DNA of 64,000 bases from Sphingobacterium olei (GCF_005048855.1 NZ_SUME01000011.1:1-64000); one strand, 5' to 3'. Shown: positions 52,067-62,593, counted from the first letter of the stretch. The notes: generated by a model from the sequence alone, not told the origin. Made by a program: numbers and translations.

Positions 52067-53386
52067 ATGAAAAATAGAAACTTTTCTGATTTATGGCCCC
52101 TTATTGTGTTATTAGCCACAGTATCGTGCGGTCAGCGTGTTAATAAAGAATCTACACAGATGTCCGTGGATAGCGCTCAGCATAACCTAGAGTATGGGAA
52201 GGATATTATAATCAACGCTGTCAAAACGCCTGTTTCTACAACGAAGTATGCAAAAATTGTTGGGTGGAAAGCAGGCGAAACACCTGAAGCGCCCTCCGGT
52301 TATCGTGTGGTAAAATTTGCAGGAAATTTAAATAGCCCTCGCAATATCTACGTAGCGCCTAATGGAGATATTTTTGTATCGCAGGCACGCACGGAAAAGG
52401 AAGGAGAAGAGCAAGAGAAGAAAAATTCACGCAATATTTTCGAAAGTCCGAGTCCCAATAATATCCTTCGGTTCAGAGACACAAATCAAGATGGTGTTCC
52501 CGAGATAAAAGAAACATTTTTAAGTGACTTAAATCAACCTTACGGCATGCTGATGCTGGGAGACTATTTTTACGTTGCTAATACGGATAGTTTTGTGCGT
52601 TATCCCTATGACAAAACAAAAGTAAGGATCACGGGTAAGGGGGAAAAATTAGCCAGCTTACCAGCAGGAGGATATAACAATCATTGGACTAGAAATCTGA
52701 TTGCCCATTCTGATGGTACAAAGATTTATATCTCGATCGGGTCGGCCAGTAATGTCGGCGAAAATGGTATGGGAGAAGAAAAGCAACGAGCTAATATCCT
52801 CGAAGTAGATCCTGACGGGAAAAATCTACGCATCTATGCGAGTGGTCTACGTAATCCTGTTGGAATGGATTGGGAAAAGCACACCGGAAAACTTTGGACT
52901 GCCGTAAATGAAAGAGACGAACTTGGAGATGAACTGGTGCCAGATTATATCACGAGTGTTTCGGAAAACACCTTTTATGGCTGGCCTTACACTTATTGGG
53001 GCCAACATATTGATCCGCGTTGGATAAATAAAGCTCCTGATTCCTTAGTTAAAAAATCCATCACTCCCGATTTTGCAATTGGTGCCCATACGGCTTCGTT
53101 GGGACTCGCATTCAATAAGGATTCAAAATTCAAAAACGGCGCATATATTGGTCAACATGGATCATGGAATAGATCTACGTTCTCTGGATACAAAATACTA
53201 TTCGTCCCGTTTGAAAATGGAAAACCAAATGGAGAACCCGAAGACTTCTTAACCGGTTTTATCGCAAATGAAGAAAAGAGTGAAGTACGTGGAAGGCCGG
53301 TAGCAGTAGTATTTACTACACATTATATGCTGGTTGCAGACGACGCTTCAAATGCCATTTGGGCTGTTATTCCGGATTCAAAATAG
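52067..53386 (+). CDS. PQQ-dependent sugar (sorbosone) dehydrogenase-like lipoprotein
   Basis: A 439-residue lipoprotein (signal to TVSCGQ, Cys about 22) with a six-bladed beta-propeller of the glucose/sorbosone dehydrogenase family (GSDH). Seen: FAGNLNSPRNIYVAPNGDIFVSQA (about 84-107), ANILEVDPDGKNLRIYASGLRNPVGMDW (about 245-272) and GAHTASLGLAFNKDS with HGSWNRST near 370. It may oxidize sugars at the outer membrane using PQQ. Substrate unknown. Its 3' end overlaps the convergent regulator by 20 bases. Confidence 0.85.
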   Translation: MKNRNFSDLWPLIVLLATVSCGQRVNKESTQMSVDSAQHNLEYGKDIIINAVKTPVSTTKYAKIVGWKAGETPEAPSGYRVVKFAGNLNSPRNIYVAPNGDIFVSQARTEKEGEEQEKKNSRNIFESPSPNNILRFRDTNQDGVPEIKETFLSDLNQPYGMLMLGDYFYVANTDSFVRYPYDKTKVRITGKGEKLASLPAGGYNNHWTRNLIAHSDGTKIYISIGSASNVGENGMGEEKQRANILEVDPDGKNLRIYASGLRNPVGMDWEKHTGKLWTAVNERDELGDELVPDYITSVSENTFYGWPYTYWGQHIDPRWINKAPDSLVKKSITPDFAIGAHTASLGLAFNKDSKFKNGAYIGQHGSWNRSTFSGYKILFVPFENGKPNGEPEDFLTGFIANEEKSEVRGRPVAVVFTTHYMLVADDASNAIWAVIPDSK

Positions 53387-54110
53387 CCCCATAAAATTTC
53401 TCATAGCATCCAAAATCTACATATGATGTGGTAATGGCAATAGAACATAAAATAAAATTAGCGATTAATCCATTCAGCATTGCAAATTTTATCAAAGCAG
53501 CCGTATTTTTAGAACCGGTTTTTTGTAGAAGATTCTGACGATGCCCCTCTACCGTGCGTTTACTCAAAAATAGCTGTTCCGAAATTTCGCTATTGGTAAA
53601 TCCCTCACTTAGTTTTTCGAGAATTTCTATCTCTCTAACGGTAAGATCCATTTGCGGTTTTTCCCGCATATCAATATAATTCAAAGGGTTCTGAATTGCC
53701 TTCGCTACGAAGCGCATTGAAATCTCTTCACATAGGAAGCGTCCACCACTTGCAACATGTCTTAAACAGAACAGCAATTCCTCTGAGCTGACATTCTTTA
53801 CCAAAAAACCCGCAGCACCCGCTTTAAAAGACTGAGCAATATATTGTTCGTGATCTGTAGTCGATAATATCACAATAGGTGTGGTAGAAGGCAGCCCATT
53901 AATGATCTTAGTCAGTTCAAGACCATCTAAAGAATCGAGATTAATATCGCATAATAAGACATCGGGACAAATTCCGCGTTCCAAAAGTGCTAACACTTCC
54001 TCTCCCGTTGTCGCAGTTGCTATTACTTCAAAGTCTGGTTGATTCTCCAATAACATACAAATACCATCCCGCACCAAAGCGTGATCATCTGCCAGCATTA
54101 TTTTAATCAT
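53367..54110 (-). CDS. LuxR/NarL-type response regulator with C-terminal extension
   Basis: A 247-residue regulator: receiver (about 1-122; phosphoacceptor Asp in VLLCDINLDSLDGLEL, Lys in GFLVKN) and LuxR HTH (about 155-215; LTVREIEILEKLSEGFTNSEIS, SKRTVEGHRQNLL). Family members usually end soon after FAMLNGLI; here about 30 more residues (NFILCSIAITTSYVDFGC...) follow and run into the 3' end of the convergent gene. Loss of a normal stop codon is likely. No adjacent kinase. Confidence 0.88.
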   Translation of the reverse strand: MIKIMLADDHALVRDGICMLLENQPDFEVIATATTGEEVLALLERGICPDVLLCDINLDSLDGLELTKIINGLPSTTPIVILSTTDHEQYIAQSFKAGAAGFLVKNVSSEELLFCLRHVASGGRFLCEEISMRFVAKAIQNPLNYIDMREKPQMDLTVREIEILEKLSEGFTNSEISEQLFLSKRTVEGHRQNLLQKTGSKNTAALIKFAMLNGLIANFILCSIAITTSYVDFGCYEKFYGAILNPE

Positions 54111-54137
54111 GTCTCCAAATTTTAAATTCTCGCTATT

Positions 54138-54353
54138 CTATTTTTTATCCAAAGAATCTTTTGCTAAAGAATCTTGCTTCAATGTATCCGAAGTCCCGTA
54201 TAACAGCTCATCCGAATTATTGAGATTGTATCGCGTTTTATCCATCTCTGTGACTGGACCTGGATCTTGTTGTTCCTCATTGCTTCCACAAGAAAGGGCA
54301 CCTATTCCTAGAATAATCCCCATTAGACTATATATAAAATTCTTATTTCGCAT
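54138..54353 (-). CDS. small lipoprotein
   Basis: A 71-residue protein with lipoprotein signal ending IGALSCGSN (Cys about 22) and a polar, Asp/Ser-rich tail (TLKQDSLAKDSLDKK). Function unknown. It precedes the response regulator by 27 bases on the same strand; the two may be co-transcribed. Confidence 0.6.
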   Translation of the reverse strand: MRNKNFIYSLMGIILGIGALSCGSNEEQQDPGPVTEMDKTRYNLNNSDELLYGTSDTLKQDSLAKDSLDKK

Positions 54354-54666
54354 AACATATTATATTTTTATTTTATAACACATTATAAATAAAACTGTTA
54401 ACAAAAATTCAACATTAGGTATAAACCACTATAATGCCGTATTTATACGTAAAAATTATATAAATCAAAAAAGCTGATCTCTTCGCTGCCTTTATCATCT
54501 TACTGATAACGGAACTCTGCAGGAATTGCCGCTCCCAGAAAGACCGGATTAACTCATGCACGCTTCATCACCTTTTTAAGACAATTATTCGTATGAAATA
54601 TTCTATTATGCTAGCATAATAATATTTGAATTGCATATATTTGTATAGAACCTGAATAGTATAACT
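54354..54666. other. AT-rich intergenic with likely promoter
   Basis: About 313 bases. TATATTTG at 54636-54643 (exact TAnnTTTG) lies 24 bases before the ATG of the iron-sulfur gene, with a poor -33 region. No coding sequence or RNA gene seen. Confidence 0.45.
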
Positions 54667-55959
54667 ATGATAAGTCAGCTAATATTTGCAATTGTATTCG
54701 TTGGAGCTATTTTCCTATTTTATAGGAATGCGCGTAAAATTTACAGGAATATCCGATTGGGAAAATCTGTAAACCGTTTTCGTAACACGTCAGAACGCAT
54801 AAAATTGATGTTACTCGTTGCTTTCGGACAAAAAAAAATGTTTAAAAGGCCTATTCCGGCTCTACTCCATTTGTGTGTATACGTAGGTTTTTGCATTATC
54901 AACATTGAGATGTTAGAAATTGTTATAGACGGATTGTTTGGTACGCATCGCGTACTTTCGTTCATGGGTGGATTTTATGATTTTCTGATTTATAGTTTCG
55001 AAATCTTGGCCACTTTGGTGCTTACCTCCTGCATTCTATTTCTAATACGCAGAAATGTATTGAAAGTAAAAAGATTGAATCAAACAGAGCTCATGAATTG
55101 GCCAAAAACAGATGCAGACTTAATATTAATTACAGAAATTGCGCTTATGACCGCTTTTCTGTTAATGAATGCGGCAGATTTCAAGCTACAGACACTTCAA
55201 ACGGCACATTATACGATAGCCGGCTCGTTCCCGATAAGTTCATCTTTAGCTAATTTCCTTCCGGATAACAGCGATTCCCTGATTTTTATCGAACGTTTCA
55301 GTTGGTGGTTCCACATACTGGGCGTATTAGCGTTTTTAAATTATCTTCCAATATCTAAGCATTTACATATTGTTCTTGCATTTCCAAACACTTATTTTTC
55401 AAACTTAAAACCCAAGGGAAAATTTGAAAATATGTCGTCTGTAACGGAAGAGGTAAAAGCCATGTTGGATCCGACACTTCCCCCACCCTCTGCGGAGATT
55501 TCCCGGTTCGGTGTAAAAGATGTTCAAGATTTGACTTGGAAAAATCTCCTGGATGCGTACACCTGTACCGAATGCGGCCGTTGTACCGCAGCTTGTCCTG
55601 CGAACATTACCGGGAAACTCTTGTCGCCCCGGAAAATCATGATGGATACACGAGATCGCCTCGAAGAGGTAGGGAAAAATATAGATCGGAATAAATCATT
55701 TGCAGATGATGAAAAATCGTTGTTAGATGATTACATCAGCAGAGCAGAAATATGGGCTTGTACAAGTTGTAACGCCTGTGTAGAGCAATGCCCGGTTAAT
55801 ATCGATCCGTTACAGATCATTATGGGATTGCGCCAGTATGTCGTAATGGAAGAGTCGCAAGCACCAGCAAGTGTTAATGCCATGTTGAACAATATGGAGA
55901 ACAACGGTGCACCCTGGAAATATGCACAAGCAGATCGTGCGAACTGGACAAATCAATAA
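54667..55959 (+). CDS. (Fe-S)-binding membrane oxidoreductase subunit
   Basis: A 430-residue protein with an N-terminal membrane region (about five helices in the first ~250 residues, including LLHLCVYVGFCIINIEML) and, near residues 302-380, two [4Fe-4S] clusters with ligands in CTECGRCTAACPANI and CTSCNACVEQCPVNI. It resembles the membrane/ferredoxin subunits of heterodisulfide reductase/glycolate oxidase-type quinone-linked complexes. The CCG-domain partner begins 14 bases downstream. Electron donor unknown. Confidence 0.88.
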   Translation: MISQLIFAIVFVGAIFLFYRNARKIYRNIRLGKSVNRFRNTSERIKLMLLVAFGQKKMFKRPIPALLHLCVYVGFCIINIEMLEIVIDGLFGTHRVLSFMGGFYDFLIYSFEILATLVLTSCILFLIRRNVLKVKRLNQTELMNWPKTDADLILITEIALMTAFLLMNAADFKLQTLQTAHYTIAGSFPISSSLANFLPDNSDSLIFIERFSWWFHILGVLAFLNYLPISKHLHIVLAFPNTYFSNLKPKGKFENMSSVTEEVKAMLDPTLPPPSAEISRFGVKDVQDLTWKNLLDAYTCTECGRCTAACPANITGKLLSPRKIMMDTRDRLEEVGKNIDRNKSFADDEKSLLDDYISRAEIWACTSCNACVEQCPVNIDPLQIIMGLRQYVVMEESQAPASVNAMLNNMENNGAPWKYAQADRANWTNQ

Positions 55960-55972
55960 ACAAAAAGAGCAC

Positions 55973-56767
55973 ATGGAAAATCAATTTCATATACCTACAG
56001 CCGCTGAGTTATTAGCCGCGGGACAAAGTCCGGATTTATTATTTTGGGTAGGCTGTGCCGGATCTTTTGATGAGCGAGCCCAACGCATAACACGTGATAT
56101 ATGCAAAATACTACAGCATGTAGGTATCAAGTATGCAATATTAGGTACAGAAGAGTCCTGTACAGGTGATCCCGCAAAACGTGCTGGAAATGAATTCCTA
56201 TTCCAAATGCAGGCAATGATGAACATCCAAGTATTGGATGGATACGAGATCAAGAAAATCGTAACAGCATGTCCGCATTGCTTTAATACCTTAAAAAATG
56301 AATACCCAAGCTTGGGTGGACAATATGAGGTTATCCACCATACGGAACTCATACAATCCTTAATCGATACCGGTAAATTAAAACCGGCTGATGGTCATGA
56401 GTTTAAAGGTAAGCGTATCACCTATCACGATCCCTGCTATCTGGGACGCGGCAATGCTATCTATGAGGCCCCACGTAAGGCGCTAGAAATCCTGGATGCC
56501 GACTTAGTCGAACTGAAAAGATGTCGCAGTAACGGGCTTTGTTGCGGAGCAGGGGGTGCACAAATGTTTAAAGAACCTGAAAAAGGCAATAAAGACGTTA
56601 ATATAGAGCGCATCGAAGATGTGATTGAATCTGCTGCTACGGTGGTTGCTGCTGCGTGTCCATTCTGTATGACCATGCTTCGTGATGGTGTCAAGGTTAA
56701 AGAGAAAGAGCAGGAAATCCAAGTTCTAGATATTGCAGAAATTACAGTAAGAGCAAACAAGCTATAA
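55973..56767 (+). CDS. (Fe-S)-binding protein with CCG domains
   Basis: A 264-residue soluble partner with two cysteine-rich (CCG) domains: LFWVGCAGSF (about 20-29) and VTACPHCFNTL (about 98-108), then YHDPCYLGRG (about 143-152), LCCGAGGAQMF and AACPFCMTML (about 220-235). Such subunits bind noncanonical iron-sulfur clusters and transfer electrons with the membrane subunit 14 bases upstream. I chose ATG at 55973 (MENQFHIPTA); an upstream in-frame start adds unrelated residues. Confidence 0.9.
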   Translation: MENQFHIPTAAELLAAGQSPDLLFWVGCAGSFDERAQRITRDICKILQHVGIKYAILGTEESCTGDPAKRAGNEFLFQMQAMMNIQVLDGYEIKKIVTACPHCFNTLKNEYPSLGGQYEVIHHTELIQSLIDTGKLKPADGHEFKGKRITYHDPCYLGRGNAIYEAPRKALEILDADLVELKRCRSNGLCCGAGGAQMFKEPEKGNKDVNIERIEDVIESAATVVAAACPFCMTMLRDGVKVKEKEQEIQVLDIAEITVRANKL

Positions 56768-57108
56768 GTGATTGTTTTTTCTAACTTAATGTAGAAAAAG
56801 TACAACAAAATGATTAGATAATATTGCTTTAGCAATTTCTTAATACTAAACCCCTAAACTTGTACCATCGACAAACAGGAAAAAAAACAACATACTAGGA
56901 TTACTGGCTACAATGAAGATTCGTGATTTCACTGTCAAAAACCGGAATTACCTATAGACGGAAAACCAAGACTACATTTTGTTTTCGCGAAAAAAACATC
57001 TACATTTAAGACAGCATAACTGATAGAATACCTACGCTAAGTTGATTTGAGTTAAACGCAACGGATATTGTTCAAGGTTTAACATTTTTTGCACGTAGTT
57101 TTTAAAAT
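56768..57108. other. intergenic, weak terminator only
   Basis: About 340 bases between the iron-sulfur gene and the sigma factor. TTTTTCTA (56775-56782) and TAGAAAAA (56791-56798) make an AT-rich hairpin just after the stop codon. No promoter consensus was clear before the sigma factor. No gene seen. Confidence 0.4.
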
Positions 57109-57687
57109 ATGCATAAAATAAAAAAAATTGGATATCATCTCTTAGGTATTGATTTACCTAACGGAGAGATATGTCTTAAATCTTTATTTAATGAATACTA
57201 TGATCGATTAGTGTACTTTTCCGTTCAGTTAACGAAAGACAATGAGCAAGCACAAGATATTGTTCAAGAAGCATTTATAAAATATTGGGACAATAGAGAA
57301 CGTATCTCTACCAATCCAATCGCCATCAAAAACTACCTATACAGTACCGTTAAGAACCTTAGCTTGAATGCGCTGCGGCATAATAAGATTGTAGATCATT
57401 ATGCTCTTCAGCAACAGGCGTATGAACCAATCGACCAACCAGTAATCGATTCCATAATTGCGTCTGAACTCCTCGCAGAGATCCATAACGCTATCCAATC
57501 TCTTCCGGAAAATTATCGGGTCATTTCAGTAAAAAGTTTCTTTGAGGGGAAAAAAAATCAAGAAATAGCGGATGAATTGGGGATATCCATAAATACCGTA
57601 AAAAAGCAAAAACAAAAAACCATACAATTATTGCGATTGAAGCTTAATTCTGAAGCGCTAACCATCTTATTGTTGATTTTCCAATAG
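57109..57687 (+). CDS. RNA polymerase sigma-70 factor, ECF/FecI-like
   Basis: A 192-residue ECF sigma factor. Region 2 (about 20-90; YYDRLVYFSVQLTKDNEQAQDIVQEAFIKYW), region 4 (about 125-180; LPENYRVISVKSFFEGKKNQEIADELGISINTVKKQ). It belongs to the Bacteroidota sigma-70 family paired with FecR anti-sigma. It heads the FecR-SusC-SusD cluster, so it probably drives transcription of it when the receptor signals. Confidence 0.93.
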   Translation: MHKIKKIGYHLLGIDLPNGEICLKSLFNEYYDRLVYFSVQLTKDNEQAQDIVQEAFIKYWDNRERISTNPIAIKNYLYSTVKNLSLNALRHNKIVDHYALQQQAYEPIDQPVIDSIIASELLAEIHNAIQSLPENYRVISVKSFFEGKKNQEIADELGISINTVKKQKQKTIQLLRLKLNSEALTILLLIFQ

Positions 57688-57780
57688 ACTCGTCCTGTTT
57701 AGAAATAAAAGTTTCTTTTTTTTTCATTTTTTATTATCCACTTTAACAGGTTAGGTGTCTATATATTGTAATACCTAAAA

Positions 57781-58977
57781 ATGGAACAGTTTGATAAATA
57801 TTATAAAGTTAGCGAGTGGGTCATCAAACATCTGGAAGGCCGCTTATCCGAAGAAGAGAAGAAACAGCTTGATAGTTGGTTGTTAGAAGCTCCCCATAAT
57901 CAGAAATTATTCAACAGACTCACCGACCAACATCTATTGGATGTCGAGTTTGCACGTTTTACAGCAAACAATAAAGAAGATGCTTGGAAAAAAGTGTTAG
58001 CAGGAACCAATCAAAGCGCCTTAGGTTATTCTCCATCAAAAAGATATATTCAGTTTTCTAAATATGTGGCCTGTGCACTACTTCTGCTGCTTCCAACCAT
58101 ATGGATATCTAAAAAATTAAACCCTATAGCCTTGGAAGAAGCTCCTGTAGAAATGCTGGTTAACGACATCGCTCCAGGAGGAAATAAAGCCATCTTAACA
58201 TTAGCGGATGGTACTATGATAAGTCTAGATGAATTCAATGAAGGTATATTGGCCGAGCAACAGAATGCCTTCATACGCAAGAATGCCGATGGAGATCTAA
58301 TATACGATTTATCAAATATGGGTAGTAATATGGAATCGGAAATTTCCTACAATACCATTACTACTCCCGTCGGTGGGCAATATAAAGTCGTGCTTCCCGA
58401 TGGCACTAAAGTATGGTTAAATGCCTTATCATCGCTTAAGTTCCCCGTATCTTTCAACGGTGAATATAGAACAGTCCAATTAACGGGTGAAGGCTATTTT
58501 GAAGTTTATAAGAACAAAGAAATGCCTTTCATAGTAAATGCCGGCACATCTAGCATACATGTATTGGGGACACATTTCAATGTCTCTACCTATGAAAAGG
58601 AAGGACTGGTACACACCACCCTCGTTGAAGGATCTGTACGGATAACACAAGGCAGTAGCAGTAAAATGCTGTCGCCCGGTATGCAGGCCATAACTAATAG
58701 ACAACATGATATTGCCATAACTCCTATTGATATTGCCGAAGTAGTGGATTGGAAAAATGGATATTTCTTATTTCGAGACCAACCTATCGAAGAACTCATG
58801 CGAACTATCGCTCGTTGGTATGATATAGACGTGCAATATCAAGGTGATCTTAAAGGAAAGATCTTCGGTGGTAAATTCTCCAAGAAAGACAATCTGTCGG
58901 AACTGCTAAAGAGTTTAGAACTCACCGGTACGGTGAAATTTAGTATTGAAGGAAGGAGGGTAACTGTTATGCCTTAA
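57781..58977 (+). CDS. FecR family anti-sigma factor
   Basis: A 398-residue regulator with one transmembrane helix (about 98-112, YVACALLLLLPTIW) and a periplasmic part. Residues about 180-280 hold the FecR core (ISYNTITTPVGGQYKVVLPDGTKVWLNALSSLKFPVSFNG, LTGEGYFEV), then a C-terminal DUF4974 (about 310-395; YFLFRDQPIEELMRTIARWYDIDVQY). It holds the sigma factor inactive until contacted by the STN domain of the receptor at 59108. Confidence 0.94.
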   Translation: MEQFDKYYKVSEWVIKHLEGRLSEEEKKQLDSWLLEAPHNQKLFNRLTDQHLLDVEFARFTANNKEDAWKKVLAGTNQSALGYSPSKRYIQFSKYVACALLLLLPTIWISKKLNPIALEEAPVEMLVNDIAPGGNKAILTLADGTMISLDEFNEGILAEQQNAFIRKNADGDLIYDLSNMGSNMESEISYNTITTPVGGQYKVVLPDGTKVWLNALSSLKFPVSFNGEYRTVQLTGEGYFEVYKNKEMPFIVNAGTSSIHVLGTHFNVSTYEKEGLVHTTLVEGSVRITQGSSSKMLSPGMQAITNRQHDIAITPIDIAEVVDWKNGYFLFRDQPIEELMRTIARWYDIDVQYQGDLKGKIFGGKFSKKDNLSELLKSLELTGTVKFSIEGRRVTVMP

Positions 58978-59107
58978 GTTTAAATTTCAACAGCACAGTT
59001 ACAAAAAATCAGGAGAGTTGCCCCTCTCCCGATCTAAAGCTTAGAGCTTGCCAGTAACTAACTAATTGCGTAGAAGGAACCAGTTCAATCTAAACAAACT
59101 TGATCAA

Positions 59108-62100
59108 ATGTATAAAAAAAATACCTTTTTAAATAAATTTCGTCTTTGCAAACAATATAAACTCTTGCTAGCAATGAAACTAACCTTATTCTTCGGACTT
59201 ACTTTAATGTTTCAGATGGTAAGTGCCACCGGATATGCTCAACGGATAAGTATGTCTAAACAACAGGCCTCCTTACAACATGTACTCAGGGATCTCGAAT
59301 CTCAAACAGGTTATAACTTCATCTATAATGCAAAGATGTTGGAGGCTAGTCATGTGGTCACGTTCAACCTTAAGAATGCCTCCCTACCTGAAGTTTTAGA
59401 TAAAATTTTTCAAAATCAACCCTTGAGCTATAAAATAAATGGCAATACGATCGTTGTCATCAACAAAATAGCGGAAGCGCCTGTACAATATAGTATACAG
59501 GGGAAAGTCGTCGATCAAAGTGCTAAACCGTTGGCCGGTGTGACCGTCAAAATCAGGAATACATCTACGGCGGCAGTCACCAACGACAATGGAGAATACA
59601 GCATCCAAGTTACAAACAACGACCCCATATTGATATTCACGTTGTTGGGATTTGAAAGCATGGAAACAATCGTGGGCAACAGAAAGATCATTGATGTTGT
59701 ACTCAAAGAAACCGTACAGAGTCTCAGCGATGTTGTCGTTACCGCACTTGGCATCCGACGTGAAGAAAAGTCATTGGGCTATGCAATCACTAAAATAGAC
59801 AGCACACAATTAACTGATGCCATTTCCGGAAACTGGATCGATGCCTTATCGGGAAAAGTACCCGGACTGAATCTGGTACGATCCAATGGTGGTCCTACCG
59901 GGTCGATTAAAGTTATTTTACGTGGCGAAAACAACCTTACCGGCGAAAACGAAGCCTTAATCGTAGTGGATGGCGTGGTCTTGAATACGAGTAGCGGACG
60001 TAGAACAGCGACCGGCGGAGATGCAGCGGGACCGGCGGATGGGGTTCAACCTACAGATTTCGGTAGTGGAATCAACGATATTAATCCTGAAGATATAGAG
60101 AGTGTAACGGTGCTAAGAGGCCCTGGAGCATCGGCTCTATATGGTCAGCGGGGAGCAAATGGTGCGATTATCATTACTACTAAATCGGGTAGTGGCAAAC
60201 GCAAAACGGCCGTGCCCAGTATTACGTTCACTTCCAATGCATCGTTTGAAGAAGCCAACCGTTGGCCCGACCTACAATACGAGTACGGACAGGGGCTCAA
60301 TGGTGCAGCGACCTATACGTATGGTACGAATAGCGGAACAAGTTTGACATGGGGTCCAAGATTTAATGGACAGTCTTTTATTCAGTACAATCCGGAAACG
60401 CAAGGAGCCGGAACAGAACCGACGCCTTGGGTACCGTATCGTAATCAAGCTCGTGAATTTTTTGAAACGGGTCGTACATTTACGAATTCACTTAGCATTA
60501 ACGGAAATATCAAGAATACAACCTATAGACTCTCTGCAACACATGGAGAGAATACTTGGATTATTCCTAATACAGGTTATAGACGTAGTAATGTTTCATT
60601 GTCAACGAATAGTAAAATCACGCCCAAATTGGATCTTTCCTTGAAAGCGAACTACACGAATAAGTTCAGTAATAACCTACCCGGAATGGGTTATGGTAAC
60701 CAATCTGTCATGTATTGGTATGTCTTTTGGGTGCCGAATGCTGACATTGATTGGTTAAGAAACTATTGGGTAAAAGACAAAGAATACGAAGAGCTGCATG
60801 ATATTTTTACAACCGCCCCGGAAAACCCCTATGCTATATCTCATGAATTTATCAATGGTTCTAACCGCAACAGTATTACCGGTAATCTACAGGCAAACTA
60901 CGCGTTCACAAAAGAGCTGAATCTTCAAGTCCGAGCCACCTTAGATAAATCGGACGACGACAGACATCAAAAGCGGCCGTGGACAGCAGCTCGCTTGCCC
61001 TTAGGTTCCTACCGAACACAGGATATTAACATCAGAGAAATTAGTGGGGATTTTTTACTAAAATACGACAAGAAATTAAGCACGGATATTCAGATGACTA
61101 CCTCCATTGGCGGAAGTATGCTGAGAAACCGCTATTATAAAAATGAAATCCGGGCAGATGGTCTGACAGAGCCCAATGTATACAGCTTTGATAATGCGGC
61201 TTATGACCTTGTCACCATTCCCGATACAGCTCGCTTCGATATTAACAGCGTATATGGCTTATTGTCGACAAGCTATAAAGATTATCTTTATCTAGATCTA
61301 ACCGCACGCCAAGACTGGAGCAGTATTTTGGCTACACCTACACGTAAAGACCGCGTGGGTTTCTTCTATCCGTCGGCAAACGTCAGCTTTGTAGCATCGG
61401 ATTATTTTGAAATGCCACAAATTTTCGACTTGGCTAAGTTTCGTGTTTCATTGTCCCAAACGGGTAGTGGCGGTGTTACTCCTTATTTGACGGCTTATGC
61501 CTATCCGCTGGCAAACAATGGCATTTACCCAGACGGCTCTTTACAAAATCCAACGATCTTACCCAACCCAGATCTGAAACCCTTGAAAACAACGACTTTC
61601 GAAATAGGAACTGATATACGGATGTTTAAAAACCGATTGGGATTGGACGTGGCTTGGTATAGTGGAAATACCAAAAACCAAATCCTAAACAGGATAGTGG
61701 ATCGTTCATCTGGTTACACCAGGCAAATTATCAATGCTGGTCAGATCGACAATTCTGGATTGGAAATAGCATTGAACGGCACATTAGTACAAACCGAGAA
61801 TTTCAAATGGAAAACATTTTCTATATTCTCCACCAACAAGAACAAGATCGTATCTATGGCCGAACAGGATAGCACAGTCATTCTACGGACTAGCCCCGTT
61901 GGTGGAGCACAAATTGTAGCGAACGTAGGAGGAAGCATGGGTGATATGTACGGTATCGGGTTCCAGCGCTCTCCAGATGGCGAGGTAATATACGATGCTA
62001 GCTCCGGACTTGCACAATTGACTTCAGAACCTATTTATTTGGGCAATACGATTCCTAAATACAAAGGCAGTATCGGTACAGAGTTCACATACAAAGGATT

Positions 62101-62593
62101 ACGATTAAACGTATTGTTTGACGGACAGCTCGGAGGAATCGGTCACTCTTATACGCATGGTCGTCTGGCAGATTTCGGAAAATTAACAGCCACATTGCCT
62201 GGAAGATATAGTGGTATTATTGGAAATGGTGTCGTCCAAAACCAGGATGGTACATTTAGCCCAAATACGACGATTACCCGAGATATTACTTCTTTTTATA
62301 ATTTCACCATGGGTACCGCAAATGGCGAGGGAGCAACATATAAAACCGACTTCATCAAATTTAGGGAGGCCAGACTGGACTATACATTGCCAAAATCGAT
62401 CTTATCTTCGCTTAAGTTGTCAAGGGTAACTGTCGGCGTATACGGTCGTAACCTGTTTATCTGGTCCAGCTGGCCGATGTTTGATCCGGAGTTTGGTACA
62501 TTGAGCGGTACCGATATTGTACAAGGCTTTGAGGTCGGACAATTTCCCTCTACCCGTACATATGGTTTTAATTTAGTTGTAGGTATTAAATAA
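59108..62593 (+). CDS. SusC/RagA-type TonB-linked outer-membrane receptor with STN domain
   Basis: A 1161-residue outer-membrane importer. After a signal sequence (about 15-45, ending SATGYAQ) come an STN domain (about 48-118; LQHVLRDLESQTGYNFIYNAKML), a CarboxypepD_reg-like beta-sandwich (about 130-215), a plug (about 220-340; IDALSGKVPGLNLVRSNGG, DPEDIESVTVLRGPGASALYGQRGANGAI), then the beta-barrel. The STN domain links it to FecR and the sigma factor. I chose ATG at 59108; a TTG at 59066 is an alternative. Cargo unknown. Confidence 0.94.
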   Translation: MYKKNTFLNKFRLCKQYKLLLAMKLTLFFGLTLMFQMVSATGYAQRISMSKQQASLQHVLRDLESQTGYNFIYNAKMLEASHVVTFNLKNASLPEVLDKIFQNQPLSYKINGNTIVVINKIAEAPVQYSIQGKVVDQSAKPLAGVTVKIRNTSTAAVTNDNGEYSIQVTNNDPILIFTLLGFESMETIVGNRKIIDVVLKETVQSLSDVVVTALGIRREEKSLGYAITKIDSTQLTDAISGNWIDALSGKVPGLNLVRSNGGPTGSIKVILRGENNLTGENEALIVVDGVVLNTSSGRRTATGGDAAGPADGVQPTDFGSGINDINPEDIESVTVLRGPGASALYGQRGANGAIIITTKSGSGKRKTAVPSITFTSNASFEEANRWPDLQYEYGQGLNGAATYTYGTNSGTSLTWGPRFNGQSFIQYNPETQGAGTEPTPWVPYRNQAREFFETGRTFTNSLSINGNIKNTTYRLSATHGENTWIIPNTGYRRSNVSLSTNSKITPKLDLSLKANYTNKFSNNLPGMGYGNQSVMYWYVFWVPNADIDWLRNYWVKDKEYEELHDIFTTAPENPYAISHEFINGSNRNSITGNLQANYAFTKELNLQVRATLDKSDDDRHQKRPWTAARLPLGSYRTQDINIREISGDFLLKYDKKLSTDIQMTTSIGGSMLRNRYYKNEIRADGLTEPNVYSFDNAAYDLVTIPDTARFDINSVYGLLSTSYKDYLYLDLTARQDWSSILATPTRKDRVGFFYPSANVSFVASDYFEMPQIFDLAKFRVSLSQTGSGGVTPYLTAYAYPLANNGIYPDGSLQNPTILPNPDLKPLKTTTFEIGTDIRMFKNRLGLDVAWYSGNTKNQILNRIVDRSSGYTRQIINAGQIDNSGLEIALNGTLVQTENFKWKTFSIFSTNKNKIVSMAEQDSTVILRTSPVGGAQIVANVGGSMGDMYGIGFQRSPDGEVIYDASSGLAQLTSEPIYLGNTIPKYKGSIGTEFTYKGLRLNVLFDGQLGGIGHSYTHGRLADFGKLTATLPGRYSGIIGNGVVQNQDGTFSPNTTITRDITSFYNFTMGTANGEGATYKTDFIKFREARLDYTLPKSILSSLKLSRVTVGVYGRNLFIWSSWPMFDPEFGTLSGTDIVQGFEVGQFPSTRTYGFNLVVGIK

